In this document: one piece after another, positions 1-8,692 of the stretch
How positions within the stretch are numbered: the first letter of the stretch is position 1
How the letters are laid out: the number at the start of each line of letters is the position of its first letter
The notes under the pieces: generated by a model
Database searches by the model: none
The model's input: the letters and a program-made list of their open reading frames with translations, nothing else
What the model was told of the DNA's origin: nothing
Program-made: the position numbers and the translations under genes
Origin: Andalucia godoyi
Taxonomy: Eukaryota; Discoba; Jakobea; Jakobida; Andaluciidae
Length of the DNA: 64,000 bases
Direction: 5' to 3'
NCBI GenBank assembly: GCA_009859145.1
Contig: VRVR01000003.1
Location: 62,001-126,000 of the forward strand

Positions 1-1182
1 ATTCGCGGCTGCCTGCTGGCCTTGCGACATGAATGCGGGAGACGACGGGATGTACTGTTGCTGATGTGCCACCGGCATGTACGCCGCGCCTTGTGGCGGA
101 TTTTGCGGTGTAATCTGTTGCGGAGGTGGTGCATACGTGGGCATTCCACCGACCATTGGCTGGTAATGCGGATACTGTACGGAAGGCAGGTACTGTTGCT
201 GCTGCTGCTGTTGTTGTTGTTGTTGTTGCTGCTGCTGGTGTTGCTGCAAGACGTGTCCGTGTCCATGTCCGTGGCCGTGTCCGTGGCCGTGCCCTTGTGG
301 GCTGATTCCTCCCATGTGCTGCACATTCATCGAGTGCATATGGGCCATCGGGTTCATGGTCGCAAATCTGTTTCGCAAGCACTCGCTGATTTCTTCCGGA
401 GTGGTTCTGTGGTCCTGATGCATAAAGTTGATGGCATCTTGCAGCACGACGTCTTGCGCTGCCTTGTCTCCCGAACGGAAGCTGACCTGCATCCCGTGTT
501 CTTCGTGCTGCCTATGCACCAGCAGCGTGTACTTCAGGCCATCTGCTGCAGCCCGGTGAAGTTTGTCTGTCAACGACGCTCTGTCTGCGATCTCGAGGCT
601 TACAGATATCGCACACCGCTGAATCATCTCCACAACGTAATCGCAGTACGGACGAAGCATGGAGTGCATGCAAAACACAATGCATTGCGGAACCCCAGGA
701 TTCCGCTTGTACTGCTTCTCTGGGCGTCTGTCTCGCTCCCGACCATTGAAATCTCGTTCTCTGTCTCCGCCACGGAAATCGCGCTCTCGTCCACGATCCC
801 GGTGAAGATCGCGGTCGCGGTCACGGTCACGGTCGCGATGAACGTCGCGATCGCGGTCTCTGTCTCTGTCTCTGTCTCGTTCGCGGTCTTCATGGGTATC
901 TCCTGGAACGTCCTCTCGGTCACGTTTGCGACTCAAATGATCACGCTCGTCTGCAACCAGCAGGCTCACGACTCGTGATCCAATCATCTTTCCTTGTTCG
1001 CCGGCTATCGCCCGAAGAACAGAGTCCGTATTATCATATTGGATGAATCCAAAGCCGTAATGAAGCTTCACGTCCTCAATGCGGCCGTATACAGAAAATA
1101 TGCGTTCCACTTCCGACTTGCTCACGCCGCGAGTGTCCAAACAGCCTATGAAAAGGCGCGATCCAACTGGATATCGTGGCAT
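1..1182 (-). CDS. RRM plus NCOA5-like RNA-binding protein (C-terminus beyond window)
   Basis: The frame is open from an ATG at 1182 to the window edge (394 codons), so the C-terminus is missing. Order: an RRM at about residues 6-75, with an RNP2-like RLFIGCL and an RNP1-like YGFGFIQY; a long run of alternating Arg-Asp at about 90-140; a globular segment at about 155-245 with a QCIVFCMHS start and an LLVHRQHEEH stretch, resembling the anticodon-binding-like domain of nuclear receptor coactivator 5; a His-Gly repeat, a polyglutamine run (CAG/CAA on this strand, near 186-245) and a P/Q/Y-rich tail. Human NCOA5 also has an RD-rich region before its anticodon-binding-like domain. Role in nuclear RNA metabolism or transcription is inferred. 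The gene is divergent from the SMP-domain gene. It could be a generic RRM protein if the middle-domain match is wrong. Confidence 0.75.
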   Translation of the reverse strand, partial: MPRYPVGSRLFIGCLDTRGVSKSEVERIFSVYGRIEDVKLHYGFGFIQYDNTDSVLRAIAGEQGKMIGSRVVSLLVADERDHLSRKRDREDVPGDTHEDRERDRDRDRDRDRDVHRDRDRDRDRDLHRDRGRERDFRGGDRERDFNGRERDRRPEKQYKRNPGVPQCIVFCMHSMLRPYCDYVVEMIQRCAISVSLEIADRASLTDKLHRAAADGLKYTLLVHRQHEEHGMQVSFRSGDKAAQDVVLQDAINFMHQDHRTTPEEISECLRNRFATMNPMAHMHSMNVQHMGGISPQGHGHGHGHGHGHGHVLQQHQQQQQQQQQQQQQQQYLPSVQYPHYQPMVGGMPTYAPPPQQITPQNPPQGAAYMPVAHQQQYIPSSPAFMSQGQQAAAN

Positions 1183-1708
1183 TTGAAAAAGCAAGGAGGG
1201 GAAAAAAAGAAGAAGAAAATCTTATAAAAAGAAAACGAAAACCTAAAACACGAGCAAACACACAACAACAACCTTTTAATTAAGAAAACTATATATAAAT
1301 ATAATTTTTTTGTTTAAGAAAAATGATATTCAGAGAAGCGAACTCAGTTGGTAAGAACGAATAGAGAATGAAATAAATATCAACAAAAAAGCAGATAATA
1401 AAAGGAAGGGAAAAATCAAAAAGAAAAGGAGGGAAAAGCGCGGTTTTATAAGGTCGCTTTCTGCTTTTCATTTTTTTCTTTTTTTTGACTGGGAGTCGTG
1501 TCTCACACTACGGCTGGCGATACTCTGCATGGATACGAATTGATTTCTAATTGATACTATTGCGATGGGGCGTTGTGAAGTGTGTGGAGAAAGGACGTGA
1601 GGAGTTCTGTTCGTGCACTTTCGAGTTTTAGTTTTTTGTTTTGTTTTGTTTATTTGGACTTTTGCGAGGTGGATGAGCACGCATATACAGCGAGCATAGA
1701 ACCCGAGG
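1183..1708. other. divergent intergenic region, AT-rich
   Basis: This 526-base stretch separates two divergent genes. It holds A-rich and T-rich runs and a TATATAAATATAA stretch near 1290-1305 that could serve the leftward gene. I see no coding frame with protein-like composition and no RNA gene. Confidence 0.5.
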
Positions 1709-2413
1709 ATGGCGTTTCAGTCGCATCGACTTCCAGCTTTGCTGCGCGATGCCTTTTCCAATCGGCTACAGGAGCGGATCACAACTGGAATTCGAGATGC
1801 TGCGGCATCGGGGAAGCTGCCTCCGGAAATCGTGTCTTCGATCGAGTTTACGCTTTTTGACCTTGGATCAGAGCCGTTTGATTTGGAGATTGAATCCGTG
1901 CTTCGAGCTGATCCTTTAGAACAGATTGATGGAGTTCGCCAGATTGTGTTCTTCTTCAAATACGCGGGTTCTGCAGTCGCCGAGTTTCAGTGCGATGTCC
2001 AGGTAAATCCAATTTCGGGTCGACACGCGCTGTTTGAAACGCGGATAGTCCAAAAACCAGTCATCCTGCCGCTCCATCTCCGACTCGAGCATATTCGACT
2101 GGGAGGGAAGCTGATGATTACCCAATCCAACGTGAATCCACGAGCAATTCTGCTCTGTGTAAAGTCGTGTCCGTTTCACGACATGTCCATTCGTTCCAAT
2201 TTCGAACGGCACATGATGAGCGCTCACGAAACTCTTAGACGAACGCTGATTTCAACGGTAATGCAGACGTGCGAAAGACTCGTCGACGATGAGTTTGTCA
2301 TTCATTTGGGCGACGATCCCTCTGCAGATGCGGAACCGGTTTTGCCGCCTTCGACCACCGGCAGTCGTGTCTCGACGCGCGCCGGGTTCTCCCATGCATC
2401 TTCATCATTCTAG
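1709..2413 (+). CDS. SMP-domain lipid-transfer protein, Mdm12-like
   Basis: 234 residues from an ATG at 1709. The N-terminal helix (LLRDAFSNRLQERI) is followed by a beta-rich region containing FTLFDLGSEPFDLEIESV, then LHLRLEHIRLGGKLMI, then a C-terminal helix near 165-190. This is the pattern of SMP (TULIP-fold) domains, closest in my reading to fungal Mdm12, which has a short N-terminal helix, an 'f.lG..pPei.I..I' strand and an 'l.i....G.lvi' strand. Mdm12 is the soluble bridge of the ER-mitochondria encounter structure and carries phospholipids in a hydrophobic tunnel. No signal peptide or membrane segment is visible, as for Mdm12. The last 30 residues are Ser/Thr/Pro-rich and probably disordered. 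Mdm34 or another SMP protein is the alternative. Confidence 0.62.
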   Translation: MAFQSHRLPALLRDAFSNRLQERITTGIRDAAASGKLPPEIVSSIEFTLFDLGSEPFDLEIESVLRADPLEQIDGVRQIVFFFKYAGSAVAEFQCDVQVNPISGRHALFETRIVQKPVILPLHLRLEHIRLGGKLMITQSNVNPRAILLCVKSCPFHDMSIRSNFERHMMSAHETLRRTLISTVMQTCERLVDDEFVIHLGDDPSADAEPVLPPSTTGSRVSTRAGFSHASSSF

Positions 2414-2438
2414 CTCATTTCTTTTGTTTCAAAAAGAA

Positions 2439-2469
2439 GAATGAATGAATGAATGAATGAATGAATGAA
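2439..2469. repeat. (GAAT)n microsatellite
   Basis: About seven tandem copies of a GAAT/ATGA tetramer lie just downstream of the SMP-domain gene stop, probably in its 3' untranslated region. Confidence 0.9.
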
Positions 2470-2659
2470 AGTGAAAAACGAAAGGCATTTTGGTGGTGGC
2501 CGTTTGGTTCAGGGTGCTATATTTTTATTTCCTTATATTATTATTCACGAAGTTCTGCTGGTGAGCGTACTACTACTATATTGTATTCTCGTTGTTTTCA
2601 CGTCCCCGCTTTTCTTGCTTTCTTCTGGTTTTTTTCTTTCTTCTTTTTTCTTTTGGCTC

Positions 2660-4537
2660 TTAAGTGGATCGCTGCTGCGTCTGCACGCCAGTCTTCAAAG
2701 GCGCCTTAGCGCGATCCCGAGTGGAATCGATGGACTGTTTGACGGTTTCCTTCGACGGCATCATTGATGCAGTGGCATCGACTGCCTGCTTCGCGACGTT
2801 TGCAGTCTTGTCAATCATCGATGCGGTTCCCTCGGCGGCCTTGGCTTTGGTATCTTGCACCTTTTGCACAACAGCGTCCTTTGCTTGGGCGGTTGCCTGG
2901 GCGGCTGCTGCCGTGGAGTATGCAATCTTGTCCTTTGCTGCTTGAACAACGTTTGACGCAGCCTCGCCCATCGTCGGGTGGGCACTTTGCAGCGTTGAAT
3001 CAGTCTGCATCGATGTTGCGATATTGGCTCGGGGCTGCGAGGACGGCTGGATCAGAGGCGCCGATTCCAAGAAGACGGTTTCAACCGGAACGGTTTCCAC
3101 AAAAATGGCCGCCGGAACAGGCTGCAACAGCGGAGCGCTGGACGTCGAGAACGGATTCGGCTCCTGCACAAAGTTGCTTGACGTGGACGCACCGGGGCCG
3201 AATGTGCCGTGGTCGATTGTGGCTGCCTGCTGCTGCACCGGTGGAAGAGTAAGGGGCTTCGCCGCCGGTGCAGGAGGTGCGTTGGATGCGTACGAAAACT
3301 GCTCAGCGTTGTCCATGCGGAAGTTCGACTCGGTGTCCTTCATCATGGGGAACGGCTTGGAGGCACCCAGCAGAATGGGTGCTCCCTCGAGAACCGGCGT
3401 CTGCGTGGAAGACGGTCTCTGTGTCTTGGTGGTAGACTGGGCGGTGGCAGACTCAAACGAACCACCCGCGCTGGCAGACAGTCCAAGGGTGCCAACGGCG
3501 GGTGCGGATGCGGCTTCTGTGGTGGTGGCGCTTGCCTGACCCTCCTGGAGATGAGCTGCGTACGCCTTTGTCTTCTCCGCGGCTGCATGAACGACCTTTC
3601 CCACGGTTTCGACAATATGCTCTGCGGATTGCATGAGAGTCTCCTTCACTGTAGGCATCGCCTCCCGAGCCTTTTCCGCAACGTAGGTACCCGTCTGAAC
3701 GGTCGTCTCTGCCAGCTTGTTGCCTACCTGTTTTGCCGTTTCCGTCATGCTAGCAGCAGCTTGGGCAGTCTTGGCTCCCGCAACATTCGCCGCGCCTTGC
3801 AGCTTGCTCATCGTGGTTCCTTCAACCGCGTAGGGCTTGACAGACCCCTTTCCCTCCCCTTCAAATACCTCTGCTTCCAGAGGCTGGTCCTGCCAATGCT
3901 GTGTTGCACCACCCAGGTACATGAAAGCCGGTTGGTGCGATCGCGGTGCAGTCGCATCCAGAGGTCGTTCTCCCGGGAGAATCGGCGCGTTCTTGATCTC
4001 TTCGAAATCCTCTCCAGTGCGAGCCTGTTTGGTTTCTGAAGGGCTCTCTTTGGCAGAGGGCTGCAGGGCAGCAGGCACCAGGGAAGGTGCAGCAGAGAAG
4101 AATGACTTCGACGACTCTTCCTTCTTTGGTGCGATTTCTTGGACTTTCTCTGCTGCAGGTTGTTCTTGAATGCGCTTGACGGGCTCTTCTTGAATGCGCT
4201 TGGCAGGCTGCTGCACAGGCGCGGCGGCTGCTCGCTGCGCAAGGATCGGTTTTTCAGTCGAAGGCGGAGCCGCTGCCGGCGCTTTCTTCTCGGGGATGGC
4301 AACACCAGAAGCGACAATTCCTGTCCCAATCGTGCTGGTCGATTCCTGCATAGGCTGCAACGGAGTTGCGCCAGTGTACGGTCCAGTCTGAATTCCGATC
4401 TTGAAGTCCTGCATCACAGGATTGCTGATCGGAGCTTGTTGTCCGGAGAATCCAACGATGTTCATTCCTTGCTTCTCAGACTGAGCAGTAGGAACGTTGG
4501 TATCGACGGGCTTGATGTTTTCTTTAGACGATTGCAT
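2660..4537 (-). CDS. LEA-like amphipathic-helix protein (625 aa)
   Basis: The start is taken at the ATG at 4537 (MQSSKENIKP). The frame stays open upstream to 5257, but that part is low-complexity, overlaps a dispersed repeat and has no protein-like composition. The first half is a Pro/Gln/Glu/Ala-rich disordered region. Residues about 245-335 (AKTAQAAASMTETAKQVGNK and onward) and about 545-620 (AKDKIAYSTAAAAQATAQAK and onward) are long Ala/Lys/Glu/Thr amphipathic helices with the 11-residue periodicity of group 3 LEA proteins. No signal peptide or transmembrane segment is seen. LEA proteins protect membranes and proteins during drying; similar helices coat lipid droplets. Which applies here is not decidable from sequence. 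A TATAAA lies about 160 bases upstream of the chosen ATG. It is one of three such genes in the window. Confidence 0.72.
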   Translation of the reverse strand: MQSSKENIKPVDTNVPTAQSEKQGMNIVGFSGQQAPISNPVMQDFKIGIQTGPYTGATPLQPMQESTSTIGTGIVASGVAIPEKKAPAAAPPSTEKPILAQRAAAAPVQQPAKRIQEEPVKRIQEQPAAEKVQEIAPKKEESSKSFFSAAPSLVPAALQPSAKESPSETKQARTGEDFEEIKNAPILPGERPLDATAPRSHQPAFMYLGGATQHWQDQPLEAEVFEGEGKGSVKPYAVEGTTMSKLQGAANVAGAKTAQAAASMTETAKQVGNKLAETTVQTGTYVAEKAREAMPTVKETLMQSAEHIVETVGKVVHAAAEKTKAYAAHLQEGQASATTTEAASAPAVGTLGLSASAGGSFESATAQSTTKTQRPSSTQTPVLEGAPILLGASKPFPMMKDTESNFRMDNAEQFSYASNAPPAPAAKPLTLPPVQQQAATIDHGTFGPGASTSSNFVQEPNPFSTSSAPLLQPVPAAIFVETVPVETVFLESAPLIQPSSQPRANIATSMQTDSTLQSAHPTMGEAASNVVQAAKDKIAYSTAAAAQATAQAKDAVVQKVQDTKAKAAEGTASMIDKTANVAKQAVDATASMMPSKETVKQSIDSTRDRAKAPLKTGVQTQQRST

Positions 4538-4696
4538 TGTTTGTTTTGCTTTGGTGTACGTTGGTAAACGAAAATAAAACAGAGATAACTTAAAAGATGA
4601 GAAAATAGAAATGCGATAAGGAAACGAAAGCTTGAGCAAAGAAGGAAAACCGGAAAGAAAGAAAAGGACATGTTGTATTCCCAGCGACATCACATG

Positions 4697-4702
4697 TTTA
4701 TA
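4697..4702 (-). promoter_or_regulatory. possible TATA box for the large LEA-like gene
   Basis: TATAAA on the minus strand, 160 bases upstream of the ATG at 4537. It supports the internal start over the longer open frame. Motif only. Confidence 0.35.
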
Positions 4703-4875
4703 ACCATGCTGCACCAGTGCAATTGTTTCAAAGTGTTGTGCTGCGGTGTGTTGAACTGTCAAGTGATGTTTCGAGTTACTCCCTGCCAGGCATGCGTATG
4801 GCTCGCTTGAACCTTGGGGCGTTTCAAGAACATTCCTGAAACGATTCCGTGTTTGGTAATAAACCCTCCAACCCC

Positions 4876-5150
4876 AAACGACTGGTGGGACGGCTATGAT
4901 GAAATCATCGGATAATATGGCTGAGTTGGCAGCCGTCGACATTGCTGTTGAGTGAAGGCCGACCTTTTTCTTCTGCAGATTGCTGCTACAGGTTGCTGCT
5001 GTCGTCGTTGTTATTCTTGTCGCGGCGGCGTAGGAGTGCAGACCGAGGCCCAATGAGAGACACTGTCGAATATTGACAACCCGATTCCTTGTAATTGATG
5101 ATGGGCACTGATGCTGATTGCAAAGGTCCCCTTTCCGCCAAATAATCTGT
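4876..5150 (+). repeat. dispersed repeat family A, copy 1
   Basis: Two blocks match a second locus at 37672-37835 in the same orientation. The first block includes CATCGGATA(A/G)TATGGCTGA. The second includes GAGAGACACTGTCGAAT and CCGATTCCTTGTAAT. About 115 bases (4925-5040) are extra in this copy. Read on the minus strand, both copies keep one frame across the second block, with a shared ISIS.HH.LQGIGLS.FDSV core. Confidence 0.75.
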
Positions 5151-5297
5151 TTTTGAGGCGCAGCATGCGAGACAAATGCTTTGGAGAGGCTTTGGGTTGG
5201 AGGGTGATACTCGAAAGCCGTCTTTTGTTTTTCTTCTGCCACCCGGACAACGTCCATCTGTTTTTATTTTTTATATTTTTTAAAATTAATATTACTA

Positions 5298-7895
5298 TTA
5301 TTCTGAGTCCGCTTGGTCGTCATCGTCTGTATCGTCTCTTCGGTTGCGCTTGCGGGTGTCGGACCGCGGGTCCTTGAGGTCCACCAGTCGTACTGTATAG
5401 GGATTGCCGTTAAGCGTCATCTGAATTTCCTCGGCGTTGTCCCAGGACTGATCCAGCGCGCCGTCAACCACTGCGTCGAATGCGGCAGGATCTTTCAATT
5501 TCCAAAATGTGCTGTTTCGAGGGATCAGTGCACCGCGGCAGCCGCAGCTCATGTAAGATGCAATGAGATGAGAACACGGCAACCCACGGCTGACCGGGGC
5601 GCCGCATGTGCAGGAAAGATCATGGTCTCGCGTGTCCACAGTCCAATTCAAATCGCCAGCAACGTCCAATTCCTCTCTGCGCTGTGGAATCCGTGTCGTC
5701 CGGGACATGATGGCATCCGACTGAAGCCGTGGACGAACAGAAAATGTACAGATTCGACACATTGGAGACAAGTCGTCAATAGCTGTGCAGTCTGCAACGA
5801 GAAACGACGCATCCATCTCTTCTCTGCTTGTTTCGTACAACGCAAACGGCGACAACCCTGCATCACGAATCGAAGAAACGACAAATGAAAATTCCTGATG
5901 CGGCCAAGAGCACGACGACAGTCGAGAGGCCACGCCAAACGCTGGGTGGATTTGCGATACTGATTCGTTATTTGAAAACCCGACAGCCACGTCTTCACAA
6001 CGCAGGATGCTTTTGAACAGGGATGGCACCTGCGTCAGTCGTTGCAGCTCGTTCTCAATGGCCAAAGACAGTCGATTGACGCGCAATGCAGAGTCTAGCC
6101 CAGCAGTAAACTGATCGGCAAAAAAACAAGAAACCCAGAAACTGCGGACTTCAAAGAGGGTTCGCAGTGTTTCAGACAGTTCTGCAACCGCGGATGCCGA
6201 CACAAACTCTCGCGTCTGCACTTTTGCACTCCAGTCACTCCAGAGTGTTTCAAACTGCAGGACAGACTCTGAGCATCGGCAAATGGCATCGAGCTCATCC
6301 ATCATCAACACTGCATCCCGTTCGGAAGACAGTGCAGCTTTTGCACGGTCAAACACGAACCGCTTCAAAACAGAGGAGCTGAGCATGAACTGTGAATTCG
6401 GCCAGTAGGTCGCAGCAGCTGCCTGCACCACGCCATGGATCCGCAAAGCACTGCTGGCCACCGAAACATCTGGATCTGCGATCACGAGAGACGGGATGCC
6501 CGGCATCAGCGCGGTGAAGACATCGAACAACCACACAAAGGCGTCGACAGAGAGGTCTGCCAACAGTGCGTATGCCACCGGCACAGTTTGGTGATCTGAA
6601 TTGATAGTTGTCAGCACCACAAGTTTCATTCCAAATAGCGGCTGCGACATCGAAGAATCGATCATCAGCACCTGCTTCCCAAATTCTGAGAACCGAAGGC
6701 GCCCGTTCGGCGTCGCCCACATGAGCCGAACAACAGCATTGTCCGGACCCGTAAAGAATGTAAATACAAAATTGGCATTCTTTTTCTGTTCTGCAATGCA
6801 CAATCGGAGAATCTGCGCAGCTCGACTTCCCTGGTGCCTTTGTTCGGCGAGTCGGTTTTGAATGTCTTTCGACAAGACGATGTGTTGTCCTTGTTCCTGC
6901 AATGTGGCGACAATTTGCCGGAGCGGCGCGCCTTGGTCATGCATTTCCTTTGCCAGCTGGATCTGCTCCGGCGACAATTTCCGATGTTGTGGAAACAGCG
7001 CCGCCTGCTCAGGAGTCGGACTATGTCCCGTATGTTCCAGAAAGCAAGTGCGGATTTCAAATGGCGTAGTAGCGGTCGTTGGAAAAACAAGAGCCATTGA
7101 AAGCTTCTCCATTGCAGTTCCAGCCGATGATAGCCCGGAAGCAGGGCCTACTGCAGCTCCGTGATTTCCAGATGCGGAAGTCGGATGCACCGTGGAGCTT
7201 CCAGAATTGGCCGCCGCCGTTGTCGCAGACGACGACGACGACGATGAAGAAGGTAGTGGTGGTGGTGGTGAAGAAGAGGATGATGACAACAAAGATGCGG
7301 CAGGTAAGGATGATGAATTTGCAACCGGAACTATCGAGGATGATGCAGGTAGGGATAATGTTGTCGTTGACGAGGAGGATGGAGATAGAGAAGAACTAGA
7401 AGAACTTGGCACAACTGATGATGATGATGATGATGCTGGTGGTGGAGGGGGTGAAGAAGAAGATGATGACAGAGGAGCAGAGGACGAAGACGAAGATAAA
7501 GATGAAGATGAAGAAGACGGTGGCGCAGTTGGGTTGGAAGGTGCGTCGATACCTGGGCCGTACGGAATCCCGTTTGCATCTCGAAAGACCGGGACGCAGT
7601 AAACATACCACTTGCAGCCACACCGAATAGACGATCTGCGCCGTTTCCTTTCGACACCATCGATTTCTTTCGGATGACCTCTTGCAGAGCACACGAGCCG
7701 CAGCGACTGAACTCCAGCCCCATCCGACGTTTTCCAGTCGAAACCCGGCTGGCGATTCACAACGGAGCAGTTTTCGCAGCGGAGTCCAAACCCCGTTCGA
7801 CGCGCCGTGGAAATCAGCTCTTGGACAAGTGCTTGGTACGACGGAAACACCTTTGGAAACTCGGAATTAGACACTGGTTGTTGATTCGCCATCAT
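5298..7895 (-). CDS. FAR1-like protein derived from a MULE transposase
   Basis: 865 residues from the ATG at 7895, which has A at -3; a longer in-frame ATG at 7991 exists. Order: a FAR1/WRKY-GCM1-type zinc-binding DNA domain at about 15-110 (FGLRCENC, LVCSARGHP, SSIRCGCKWYV); a Ser-rich linker of about 130 residues encoded by trinucleotide runs; a KLSPEQ.QLAKEM helical region; a MULE transposase core with VLMIDSSMSQPLFGMKLV (first Asp) and LVIADPDVSV (second Asp); and a C-terminal SWIM zinc finger (LSCTCGAPVSRGLPCSHL). The usual Cys/Trp/His helix after the second Asp reads FMLSSSVLKRF, so the catalytic site looks degraded. The plant members FHY3/FAR1 are transcription factors. No terminal inverted repeats were recognised, favouring domestication over a live element. 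Confidence 0.82.
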   Translation of the reverse strand: MMANQQPVSNSEFPKVFPSYQALVQELISTARRTGFGLRCENCSVVNRQPGFDWKTSDGAGVQSLRLVCSARGHPKEIDGVERKRRRSSIRCGCKWYVYCVPVFRDANGIPYGPGIDAPSNPTAPPSSSSSSLSSSSSSAPLSSSSSSPPPPPASSSSSSVVPSSSSSSLSPSSSSTTTLSLPASSSIVPVANSSSLPAASLLSSSSSSPPPPLPSSSSSSSSATTAAANSGSSTVHPTSASGNHGAAVGPASGLSSAGTAMEKLSMALVFPTTATTPFEIRTCFLEHTGHSPTPEQAALFPQHRKLSPEQIQLAKEMHDQGAPLRQIVATLQEQGQHIVLSKDIQNRLAEQRHQGSRAAQILRLCIAEQKKNANFVFTFFTGPDNAVVRLMWATPNGRLRFSEFGKQVLMIDSSMSQPLFGMKLVVLTTINSDHQTVPVAYALLADLSVDAFVWLFDVFTALMPGIPSLVIADPDVSVASSALRIHGVVQAAAATYWPNSQFMLSSSVLKRFVFDRAKAALSSERDAVLMMDELDAICRCSESVLQFETLWSDWSAKVQTREFVSASAVAELSETLRTLFEVRSFWVSCFFADQFTAGLDSALRVNRLSLAIENELQRLTQVPSLFKSILRCEDVAVGFSNNESVSQIHPAFGVASRLSSCSWPHQEFSFVVSSIRDAGLSPFALYETSREEMDASFLVADCTAIDDLSPMCRICTFSVRPRLQSDAIMSRTTRIPQRREELDVAGDLNWTVDTRDHDLSCTCGAPVSRGLPCSHLIASYMSCGCRGALIPRNSTFWKLKDPAAFDAVVDGALDQSWDNAEEIQMTLNGNPYTVRLVDLKDPRSDTRKRNRRDDTDDDDQADSE

Positions 7896-8119
7896 TCTTG
7901 AGCCCACACACACCACTCTCGCACTCGCATGCAATCTGCAGAACGAGAAACCAAACGGTTGATTGTTTTGTGTATCAACATTGAATATCAAACAAACAAT
8001 ATCATAACGGAAGTTTTGTTTCTCTAGCCCTATTGGGACGCGATTTTCCCACCGTAGTCAAGTCTAGGATTCTTGTTTTTCCTTCACTTTCCTATTTCTT
8101 TCCTATTTCTTTCTATTCT

Positions 8120-8585
8120 TCTTTCTGTTTGTTGGTGTTTTATAATCGAACCCTCAAGCAGCACCTTTCATCAAGGACAAAACATCCCATAGCCCCAAAG
8201 AGAGGGATCTTCCAAACCAACCTCAAACCGGCCATGTCTGAAGATACCGAGACCAAGAAACCTGTGGATTCCCTCTCGTTGCACCTTGCTGAGCAAGCGG
8301 ATGATCAGCAGATCACGAAGATGTGATTGATTGCGTTCAGAATGCGATTTCAAGTCAGAGATCAAGAAGGAGCAAAGGCAATGGCGTCGTCAGGTGCGAT
8401 GTGCACCACCGCCGACTACATTCTCTTTTCCTCCAATGTTCATTTTTTTGAATGTTCAATCGACTGGGGAATGTGTTGGTTGCGATGATCCTTTTGATGT
8501 AGAGCTGGTGTTCGCCCTCAATTTTAAAAACGTGTGTCCTTGGATCTGTCTTCGGTGACAGCTTAGCCGATGATCAAGGCGAGCG
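8120..8585 (+). repeat. dispersed repeat family B, copy 1 (longest)
   Basis: Shares a head (AATCGAACCCTCAAGCAGC), interior segments and a tail (GGATCTGTCTTCGGTGACAG, then CTTAGCCGATGAT, then GGCGAGCG) with copies at 47805-48103 (+) and 26027-26360 (-). It carries an interior segment absent from copy 3 that includes a 30-codon ATG frame at 8234. The tail can fold into an imperfect hairpin. Confidence 0.8.
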
Positions 8586-8692
8586 GTAAATGAAATAAAT
8601 CTGACGTAAGATTTAATTGAAGAATAAGGAAATGGAAAACCTGCAAAAGCCACTTTTTTTTTTTGGCCTATCGTCCGACTCGCAAGACAGTC

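Noticed and set aside
22-978. Long plus-strand open frame opposite the RRM/NCOA5-like gene
   Set aside because: It begins at TTG, and its Ser/Val/Cys and Leu-run composition is the antisense of RD repeats and polyglutamine. The minus strand gives a clear RRM.
2660-5257. Full 865-codon frame of the large LEA-like gene
   Set aside because: Codons upstream of 4537 have no protein-like composition, overlap repeat family A, and a TATAAA lies between the two possible starts.
7192-7602. Very acidic Asp/Glu-rich frame on the plus strand
   Set aside because: It is the antisense of the Ser-rich trinucleotide tract of the FAR1-like gene.
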